NCBI GenBank assembly: GCA_026996935.1
Contig: JALWJW010000423.1
Span: forward strand, 1 to 9,349
From: Hyphomicrobiales bacterium
Lineage (GTDB): Bacteria; Pseudomonadota; Alphaproteobacteria; Rhizobiales; Aestuariivirgaceae
Length of the DNA stretch: 9,349 nucleotides
Direction: 5' to 3'
Shown here piece by piece: positions 1 through 5,585 of the stretch (the stretch's first letter is position 1; each line of letters starts with the position of its first letter). A program made the position numbers and the translations under genes. Below the pieces are notes generated by a model that was given only the letters and a program-made list of their open reading frames with translations, was not told the origin of the DNA and ran no database searches.

Positions 1-999
1 TTCTGGCAGTGGAGCCCAGGCAAACATTGTTGCTTTTGGTGAAGGAATTTCCCAGCCAGCATTGGCAAAACTGTCAACCAGAACATCACGGCGGTCTTTG
101 TAAAGCTGGCGCACATCGGCCACACAATCCTGATCGCCATTTAGCGCCGATGCAGCGGCAACCTGAATGGGGGTAAAGGCACCGTAATCCAAATATGATT
201 TAACCCGTTTAAGAGCTGCAATAAGGTATTCGTTACCCACTGCAAAGCCCATACGCCAACCCGGCATTGAATAAGTTTTAGATAATGAGGTAAATTCAAC
301 ACAAATATCCATCGCCCCTTCCACTTCTAAAACTGATGGTGGTGGATTGTCGTCAAAATAGATTTCTGAATAAGCCAAATCGGACAGAACAATAAGTTCG
401 TGTTTACGGGCAAATTTCACCACTTCACGATAAAACTCAATATCAGCGACCATCGCAGTTGGGTTTGACGGGTAATTAAGGACAACAGCCAAAGGCTTTG
501 GCACCGAATATTGAACAGCGCGGGCAATAGCGTCGAGCAATTTATCATCGGGGGCGACGGGAATTTGACGAATGACACCGCCAGCCATTAAAAATCCGAA
601 GGCGTGAATGGGGTATGAAGGGTTTGGTGAAAGAATCACATCGCCCGGCTCTGCAATGGCCTGGGCCATATTGGCAAAGCCTTCTTTTGAGCCAAGGGTG
701 GCCACCACCTGGGTATCAGGATTAAGTTTCACACCAAATCGCTCAGCATAGTATTTGGCTTGAGCTTTACGCAGGCCCGGAATTCCAGCCGATGCGGAAT
801 AGCGATCTGTCTTGGGCTTATTGACCGTTTCAATCAGCTTGTCTTTAATATGGCGGGGTGTATCGGGATCTGGGTTGCCCATGGCAAGGTCAATAATATC
901 AGCACCACTGGCTCGCGAGCTGGCTTTTAATGCGTCAATGGGTTGAAACACATAAGGCGGCAGGCGTTTAATGCGGTGGAACTGTTTATTTTTCATCAT
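1..999 (-). CDS. alaC: PLP-dependent aminotransferase, AlaC type (C-terminus cut by window edge)
   Basis: Class I/II fold-type I aminotransferase; 333 residues are visible and the reading frame runs open off the left edge. The N-terminus has the RLPPYVF and DLAMGNPDPDTP motifs typical of E. coli AlaC (YfdZ), the glutamate-pyruvate aminotransferase that makes alanine. Further on come the GSKEG cofactor-phosphate region (about 103-107), NYPSNPT (175-181, with Asn179), SDLAY (206-210, Asp207 and Tyr210 for the PLP ring), and SLSKTYSMPGWRMGF with the Schiff-base Lys241 and Arg249. Tandem ATGs lie at 997-999 and 994-996; the ribosome site is weak (A-rich AAAAAAGA). Many databases label such proteins LL-diaminopimelate aminotransferase; the exact amino donor cannot be told from sequence. 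From memory of rhizobial genomes, a homoserine dehydrogenase gene often follows, which would lie outside this window. It is divergent from phaC. Confidence 0.9.
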   Translation of the reverse strand, partial: MMKNKQFHRIKRLPPYVFQPIDALKASSRASGADIIDLAMGNPDPDTPRHIKDKLIETVNKPKTDRYSASAGIPGLRKAQAKYYAERFGVKLNPDTQVVATLGSKEGFANMAQAIAEPGDVILSPNPSYPIHAFGFLMAGGVIRQIPVAPDDKLLDAIARAVQYSVPKPLAVVLNYPSNPTAMVADIEFYREVVKFARKHELIVLSDLAYSEIYFDDNPPPSVLEVEGAMDICVEFTSLSKTYSMPGWRMGFAVGNEYLIAALKRVKSYLDYGAFTPIQVAAASALNGDQDCVADVRQLYKDRRDVLVDSFANAGWEIPSPKATMFAWAPLPE

Positions 1000-1132
1000 C
1001 GGGTTTTAATCTTTTTTGAAATATGGTGCAGTTTAAATGATTTTCAGAAAAAGCCATAAAGCTGTTTGGAAAGAATAGAAACTATTTAATCCACATGGTA
1101 GGATAAAACTTGTAAATGGAGGATGCTTTTTG
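1000..1132. promoter_or_regulatory. Divergent spacer between alaC and phaC, with phaC ribosome binding site
   Basis: This 133-bp A+T-rich spacer must hold promoters for both alaC (leftward) and phaC (rightward). I could not pick out convincing -35/-10 pairs. TATTTAAT (1083-1090) is the best rightward -10-like stretch, but it has no good -35. The strong Shine-Dalgarno GGAGG at 1118-1122 sits 10 bases before the ATG at 1133 and 7 before an in-frame TTG at 1130, so it fits either start. Confidence 0.5.
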
Positions 1133-2941
1133 ATGACTGATGATGCTTCAAATAAAACCAACGGACCAACAGGTCCCCTCTCCAATGACCCTGCCGCTTT
1201 TTTAGCCCAACTTCAGGAAACCATGGAAGCTGGTGCTAAAATATTTAGCGATCTTGCCTCAAATGCGGCCAGTGAAGCAGAAAAAAGTGCTCATAATTCT
1301 CAACCCAGCAGTCTTGAAGATATGCAAAAAGCGGTGATGGAATTAGCCACCTCTTATGCGCATAATCCTGAAAAAATGTTACGCTTACAAATGGAGTTCT
1401 GGAAGTCACAAAGTAATTTGTGGGCGCAATCAATCAACGAATTCATGGCCCACCAGGAACCGGAGGAAAAGCCGGAATCAGACAAACGCTTTAAAGACCC
1501 GCACTGGAATGACACAAGGGTTTTTGACTATCTAAAGCAATCTTATCTTTTGGCTGCGAACTGGACACAGTCCATTGTTGATGAAGCCGACGATGTAAGC
1601 GAGCACGCGCGCAAAAAGGCTAAGTTTTACGCCGAGCAATTGACCAATGCCATGTCGCCAAGCAATTTTGCTTTTACCAACCCTGAAGTGCTTGAGCTGA
1701 CCATGAAAACCAATGGCCAAAACCTGATTGACGGGCTAAAGCAATTTGCTGATGATTTCAAAGAAGGCAAAATTCGCCAGACGGATTTTTCAGCGTTTGA
1801 AGTTGGACGCAATATGGGCATTACGCCCGGCAAGGTGATTTTTCAGAATGACCTCATTCAGCTTATCCAATACGCCCCAAGTACGCCGCAGGTTTATCAA
1901 AAACCGCTACTGATTGTGCCGCCATGGATAAACAAGTTTTATATCCTAGATTTGAACGAGAAGAAATCATTCATCAAATGGGCGGTTGCGCAAGGTCTCA
2001 CGGTTTTTGTCATTTCGTGGGTTAATCCATATGAAGACTTACGCAATAAGTCTTTTGAAGATTATATGTTCGAAGGTATCTTGGCTGCGCTCGATGCGGT
2101 TGAACAAGCCACGGGTGAAAAATCTGTCAATGCTATTGGGTATTGTGTTGGGGGCACGCTGCTTGCGTCAACCCTTGGCTATATGGCGAAAAAGCACGAT
2201 AAAAGAATCGCTTCCGCGACGTTCTTTACAACGCAGGTTGATTTTGAAAAAGCTGGCGACCTGTTGGTTTTTGTCGATGATGAACAAATTACCGAGATTG
2301 AAAAAAGCATGGCCGAAGTGGGGTATATGCCCGGATCCACCATGGCAATGGCCTTTAACATGCTGCGCTCAAATGATCTGGTGTGGTCTTATGTGGTCAA
2401 TAATTACCTTAAAGGCAAACAGCCCATGGCGTTTGATTTGTTATGCTGGAACGGTGACAGCACCAACCTGACAGAAGCCAATCATTCGTTTTATTTGCGC
2501 CAATGTTATCTCGATAACAAATTATCGAAAAACAAAATGGTGTTGGGCGGTGAAACTATTGAGTTGGGAAAAGTGAAAATCCCAATTTATAACCTTGCCG
2601 CACGCGAAGACCACATTGCCCCCTTACCTTCTGTGTTTAAATTGGGTTCCATTTTCGGCGGCAAAACCCGTTTGGTGGTTGCAGGTTCCGGTCATATAGC
2701 CGGCGTTGTCAATCCGCCAAGTTCTGGAAAATATCAATATTGGCTCAATGATAAAAACCCTAATGATCTGGATGAATGGCTGGCAACAGCAACCGAGCAC
2801 AAAGGCTCTTGGTGGCCAGATTGGAAAAAATGGATTTCAGTCCGCTCTGGTAAAAAAGTTGCAGCAAGGGTGCCTGGTGATGGCAAACTCAAACCGATTG
2901 AAGATGCACCGGGCAGCTATGTGAAAGTTAAAGGTAAATAA
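1133..2941 (+). CDS. phaC: Class I poly(3-hydroxyalkanoate) synthase PhaC
   Basis: Polymerises (R)-3-hydroxyacyl-CoA into polyhydroxyalkanoate on the surface of storage granules. About 602 residues, the usual size for class I synthases. An N-terminal PhaC domain (roughly 100-270) is followed by an alpha/beta-hydrolase fold. Numbering from the ATG, the lipase-box-like GYCVGG carries the nucleophile Cys338 and the triad is completed by Asp493 (REDHIAP) and His521 (SGHIAG). The Asp-His distance of 28 residues equals that recalled for Cupriavidus necator PhaC (D480/H508). VPPWINKFYILDL, ISWVNP and the Trp-rich C-terminal GSWWPDW also fit class I. The first ~60 residues are low-complexity and variable. 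The ATG at 1133 is chosen over the TTG at 1130; both fit the GGAGG. The stop codon abuts the GTG of the next gene, so the two are probably co-transcribed and translationally coupled. No phasin, phaA/B or phaR is in view. Confidence 0.96.
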   Translation: MTDDASNKTNGPTGPLSNDPAAFLAQLQETMEAGAKIFSDLASNAASEAEKSAHNSQPSSLEDMQKAVMELATSYAHNPEKMLRLQMEFWKSQSNLWAQSINEFMAHQEPEEKPESDKRFKDPHWNDTRVFDYLKQSYLLAANWTQSIVDEADDVSEHARKKAKFYAEQLTNAMSPSNFAFTNPEVLELTMKTNGQNLIDGLKQFADDFKEGKIRQTDFSAFEVGRNMGITPGKVIFQNDLIQLIQYAPSTPQVYQKPLLIVPPWINKFYILDLNEKKSFIKWAVAQGLTVFVISWVNPYEDLRNKSFEDYMFEGILAALDAVEQATGEKSVNAIGYCVGGTLLASTLGYMAKKHDKRIASATFFTTQVDFEKAGDLLVFVDDEQITEIEKSMAEVGYMPGSTMAMAFNMLRSNDLVWSYVVNNYLKGKQPMAFDLLCWNGDSTNLTEANHSFYLRQCYLDNKLSKNKMVLGGETIELGKVKIPIYNLAAREDHIAPLPSVFKLGSIFGGKTRLVVAGSGHIAGVVNPPSSGKYQYWLNDKNPNDLDEWLATATEHKGSWWPDWKKWISVRSGKKVAARVPGDGKLKPIEDAPGSYVKVKGK

Positions 2942-4222
2942 GTGAGCGAAACCACAACGAACCCGCCAAAAAATAATCAACGGGCAGCAAACAACGCCGC
3001 GCCCGATTTTTGGCCATCAAATCACCCGCCTGATGACCTTGCCAACAAGCGAGCGGAATGGGCCGAGAAGTATCGCGAATCCGATAAGCTGGCAGGGATT
3101 GAAACCACTGACGACTTCACCCCCTTTACTCAAATCAACGATATGTTCACCCGCGCGTTTTGGGATAAGAAAATTCATTCCAAAAAAACCGATGCGTTCT
3201 TTCAGGGCCATCGCGTTGCCATTTCTCCACGCCGCGCCGAAGGGTTTCGGCAAAAAGATTTAGCCTTGCGTAATGCTGCGTGGGCGGTTTCATCCATGCT
3301 ATCTTCACGCAAAGGCGATGAGGGCAAGCGCGAGGGGTTTCAATCCGCCATTGAAGAAGGCGGCCCGATTTCACCTGATAAAGTTGATGCCAGCGACACA
3401 GCGCAAATGACGGGTGAAATAAAAAAGCTGGCCAAACTGTTTGGTGCAGATTTGGTTGGCGTGACGGATTATGACGAGCGCTGGATTTATAAAACCCGCG
3501 TTGATACGCGCGATTATAGTGAAGCTGAACACGACCTGCCCGAAGGCCTAACCAATGTGATTGTGATGGGTCACTCGATGGACCATGATTTAGTCGCCAC
3601 CTATCCGTCGGCGTTGGCGGGAGCATCGAGCGGGTTGGAGTATTCTCATGAAGCGGGCATTGTGGTGCAATTGGTGACTTATATTCGCAATTTGGGTTAT
3701 CAGGCCGTGGGGTCGATGAATGACACGGGGTTGGTTATTCCTTTGGCGATAAAAGCGGGCCTTGGTGAATATGGCCGCAATCAAATGGTCATCACCCCGC
3801 AATATGGCCCGCGAGTGCGGTTTTCTAAGATTTTTACGGACTTACCTCTCGACCACGACATTCCACAAAAAATTGGTGTGCGCGAATTTTGTGACATCTG
3901 TACCAAGTGCGCTGATAACTGCCCGCCCAAGGCCCTGCCCTTTGGGCCGCCACAAGCAACACAACCCAATGTCTCGACCATTCAGGGGGTAAAAAAATGG
4001 TCTGCAGACTGTGAAAAATGCTTTGGCTATTGGGCCGCCATCGGCACCGACTGCGCCATCTGCATGCGCGTCTGCCCGTTTAATCGCAAAGGCGACAACT
4101 GGCAAGACAGGCTGTTCTTGAAAATAGCTCAATCGCGTTTTCGCAAGTTGGCGCTGTGGTGGGATGATCGGTCAACGCGAGCTGATCGGGTGAAACCGAG
4201 TGCGTGGTGGGGTTCGAAGTAA
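2942..4222 (+). CDS. Reductive dehalogenase (RdhA)-like corrinoid/iron-sulfur protein
   Basis: This 426-residue protein belongs to the reductive dehalogenase superfamily, which uses a cobamide and two [4Fe-4S] clusters to remove halogens reductively. The central part has the family signature: an N-terminal alpha/beta region (about 155-300) with IRNLGYQAVGS, AIKAGLGEYGRN, ITPQYGPRVR and TDLPL, then CDICTKCADNCP (Cys317, 320, 323, 327) and a second cluster set (Cys360, 371, 374, 378; Cys357 is a spare candidate) in a KCFGYWAAIGTDCAIC-type context followed by VCPFN. Tyr234 and Arg293 are 59 residues apart, as I recall for the catalytic Tyr246/Arg305 of PceA, so they may be the active-site pair (inference). 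There is no twin-arginine signal, no membrane anchor gene (rdhB) beside it, and no fused flavin/ferredoxin reductase as in NpRdhA, so it should be cytoplasmic and need a separate electron donor. GTG start; AAAGG at 2930-2934 lies 7 bases upstream and the codon directly follows the phaC stop. The substrate is unknown. The QueG alternative fits less well. Confidence 0.82.
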   Translation: MSETTTNPPKNNQRAANNAAPDFWPSNHPPDDLANKRAEWAEKYRESDKLAGIETTDDFTPFTQINDMFTRAFWDKKIHSKKTDAFFQGHRVAISPRRAEGFRQKDLALRNAAWAVSSMLSSRKGDEGKREGFQSAIEEGGPISPDKVDASDTAQMTGEIKKLAKLFGADLVGVTDYDERWIYKTRVDTRDYSEAEHDLPEGLTNVIVMGHSMDHDLVATYPSALAGASSGLEYSHEAGIVVQLVTYIRNLGYQAVGSMNDTGLVIPLAIKAGLGEYGRNQMVITPQYGPRVRFSKIFTDLPLDHDIPQKIGVREFCDICTKCADNCPPKALPFGPPQATQPNVSTIQGVKKWSADCEKCFGYWAAIGTDCAICMRVCPFNRKGDNWQDRLFLKIAQSRFRKLALWWDDRSTRADRVKPSAWWGSK

Positions 4223-4232
4223 ACTTTACATT

Positions 4233-5138
4233 TTAAACAAAAATTGACGCTGTCAAACAATGCAGCGAACCGCCTAAATGAGACGTGGGCGAATAAACAA
4301 AGTCAACGTCAAATCCATGTTTGTTTAAAATATTTTCTGTCTGCTCAATATCGCTTTGTGGTGTTTCATCAAATTTTGGGGCAATAATTTTCTGACCTAG
4401 TTGAATCCAATTTACTAATGAAGCATATTTTTGACCACGACTACGAATTGGAATTTTTATAATTCGGGCCTTGTCGTCATATTTTTGAAGCATGTCAGTG
4501 AGACGTTGAATCCGTTGGCGATCCTGTTTTACAGATAAGTTCCACGCAACGGCATAAAGGTGTTTTTCAAGCACCCGAATATGCACATCAGCATGTCCTG
4601 TGGTTTCTTTTGCAAAGCCTGTAAAAACCAACCACTTGGATACGCCCAGGTTTTGATTATATTTCTTCAAATCATTACGGTTAAGATGGTTTGCTTTTAG
4701 TATATCTCGCGTCACCAGCATCAAACCGTCTTGCCCGGCAACCATATTGCCTTGCGGTAAAACCCCTAATGGTACGCAGTCATGTTTATTTGCACTGATG
4801 AGCTTGAACAATACATCATCATTGGGGCGGCCCATATTTTCCACAACCGGACGCAACCAACGAACATTATGTCCACATTTCACAGCCACTGGTGAGCGAT
4901 CACGTATCCAAGGGGTATCATAAGGAGCTGTTATAATGGAAAAATGATCGGGGTGATCTGTTGTCTCAAGAAATGCCTGTGAAAACTCCTGATCTTCGCT
5001 CAATAAAATAACACCGCAGTGAGGTGATACAGCTTTTGCAATATTTTCAAGAATTTCAATTAAGTCGCAACGGCAATGAGGCACCATCACCGCTGCAGGA
5101 AAGGCATAATCTGCGATAATGCAGTTTTGGACTTTCAT
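4233..5138 (-). CDS. Peptidylarginine/agmatine deiminase-family protein (PAD_porph fold), short form
   Basis: A 301-residue member of the guanidino-group-modifying (pentein) superfamily, closest in pattern to agmatine deiminase and Porphyromonas-type peptidylarginine deiminase, which hydrolyse a guanidinium group to a ureido group plus ammonia. Visible motifs are TPWIRDRSP (Asp80), TTGHADVHI (His182, Asp184), YASLVNW (Asn243), IIAPKFDE and C-terminal GGSLHCLT with the nucleophile Cys294. The order and spacing (D80, H182, D184, N243, C294) closely follow the PPAD residues I remember (D130, H236, D238, N297, C351), so the enzyme should be active. It is shorter than typical agmatine deiminases (about 340-370) and lacks their N-terminal WP/HE-type motif, so agmatine is not assured as substrate. 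No signal peptide is seen, implying a cytosolic enzyme. It starts three bases after the upstream small gene, inside the same unit, and converges with the RdhA-like gene with only 10 bases between stops. It looks A+T-richer than phaC/rdhA-like. Confidence 0.82.
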   Translation of the reverse strand: MKVQNCIIADYAFPAAVMVPHCRCDLIEILENIAKAVSPHCGVILLSEDQEFSQAFLETTDHPDHFSIITAPYDTPWIRDRSPVAVKCGHNVRWLRPVVENMGRPNDDVLFKLISANKHDCVPLGVLPQGNMVAGQDGLMLVTRDILKANHLNRNDLKKYNQNLGVSKWLVFTGFAKETTGHADVHIRVLEKHLYAVAWNLSVKQDRQRIQRLTDMLQKYDDKARIIKIPIRSRGQKYASLVNWIQLGQKIIAPKFDETPQSDIEQTENILNKHGFDVDFVYSPTSHLGGSLHCLTASIFV

Positions 5139-5141
5139 AAA

Positions 5142-5411
5142 TCAATCACTACTTCCACCGCTGCTGCCGACATCAGATCTTATGTGACCTTTTCTTTTAC
5201 CTGTTCTTTTAACAGCCCTTTTACCTACTCTTTCACCTACTCTTTTACCGGCACGGTGAACATTTCGGCGAGGCGCAGAAGACCAATTCCCCCGCCGTCC
5301 ACGTACTTTACGTCTGGCGTTTATTTGTTTTGTGCCTGCTGCGTCCACAACTGGTATTGATAAAAAAGCTGCCGTTGCTGCTAACAGGGCCAGTTTGATG
5401 TTTTTATTCAT
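5142..5411 (-). CDS. Small exported Arg/Lys-rich protein with tetrapeptide repeats
   Basis: No known family is recognised. The 89-residue product starts with a classic Sec signal peptide (Lys at 3 and 6, hydrophobic stretch 7-22, likely cleavage after VDA at residue 24). The mature part would have 65 residues, of which I count 14 Arg and 7 Lys against very few acidic residues. Residues 55-74 form five tandem tetrads (GKRV, GERV, GKRA, VKRT, GKRK), and the tail is Gly/Ser-rich with two Asp. A good ribosome site (AAGAAGG, about 7 bases upstream of the ATG) supports real expression. Its stop is three bases before the start of the deiminase-family gene, so the two are likely one operon and coupled. 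Plausible roles are a cationic periplasmic or secreted peptide that binds nucleic acid or surface polyanions, an antimicrobial-like peptide, or a substrate of the neighbouring arginine-modifying enzyme; none is shown by sequence. Confidence 0.72.
   Translation of the reverse strand: MNKNIKLALLAATAAFLSIPVVDAAGTKQINARRKVRGRRGNWSSAPRRNVHRAGKRVGERVGKRAVKRTGKRKGHIRSDVGSSGGSSD
5190..5249 (-). repeat. Five tandem 12-bp units coding for the xKRx tetrads
   Basis: Read on the minus strand from 5249 to 5190 the units are GGTAAAAGAGTA, GGTGAAAGAGTA, GGTAAAAGGGCT, GTTAAAAGAACA and GGTAAAAGAAAA. The first two differ at one base, the others at three or four from the first, which suggests expansion by tandem duplication followed by drift. 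The repeat stays in frame within the small basic protein, so length changes would add or remove one tetrapeptide. Confidence 0.85.
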
Positions 5412-5434
5412 TTGAGACCTTCTTACTGAGACTT

Positions 5435-5469
5435 TTAAAACCTTATGCAGGACAAAGTATCAAATTATA
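5435..5469 (-). promoter_or_regulatory. Candidate promoter(s) for the small basic protein-deiminase unit
   Basis: Two weak options lie in the 174-bp gap between copA and this unit. TTGATA (5458-5463) is 17 bases from TTTTAA (5435-5440), which would start transcription just upstream of the ribosome site. A consensus TATAAT (5464-5469) also exists, but without a clear -35. The unit could alternatively be reached by read-through from copA, since I see no convincing intrinsic terminator after copA in this gap. Confidence 0.3.
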
Positions 5470-5585
5470 AATGAACATCAAATGAATAAAACCTTACCTT
5501 TCACTTCGCTTATATTGTTTTAGAAAAACCCTATATGGCATGAAGCGCAAGCAGTAAAACGTGGCTGTGTTTAATACCCAAACTA

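Noticed and set aside
1130..1132. TTG as the phaC start codon
   Set aside because: An ATG follows immediately in frame with acceptable spacing to GGAGG, so the ATG is the simpler choice; the difference is one residue.
1986..2471. A 161-residue plus-strand frame inside phaC
   Set aside because: It overlaps the conserved catalytic part of PhaC in another frame and shows no recognisable motif.
3147..3626. A 159-residue minus-strand frame opposite the RdhA-like gene
   Set aside because: Antisense shadow of a conserved coding region, with no family motif or ribosome site.
2942..4222. Epoxyqueuosine reductase (QueG) as identity for the iron-sulfur protein
   Set aside because: QueG has a longer gap within its second cysteine set and different flanking motifs; the CFGYW...GTDCAIC and TDLPL patterns fit RdhA better.
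4244..4256. TTGAC-GCT-GTCAA hairpin between convergent genes as a terminator
   Set aside because: Only five base pairs, A+T-rich, and no T-run on either strand; it also lies inside the deiminase coding end.
5190..5249. GKR repeats as prohormone-like dibasic processing and amidation sites
   Set aside because: That processing is eukaryotic; the host genes here are clearly bacterial.
5076..5360. A 94-residue plus-strand frame rich in Ser/Phe/Thr repeats
   Set aside because: It is the reverse complement of the repeat in the minus-strand basic protein, has no ribosome site, and overlaps two genes with better support.
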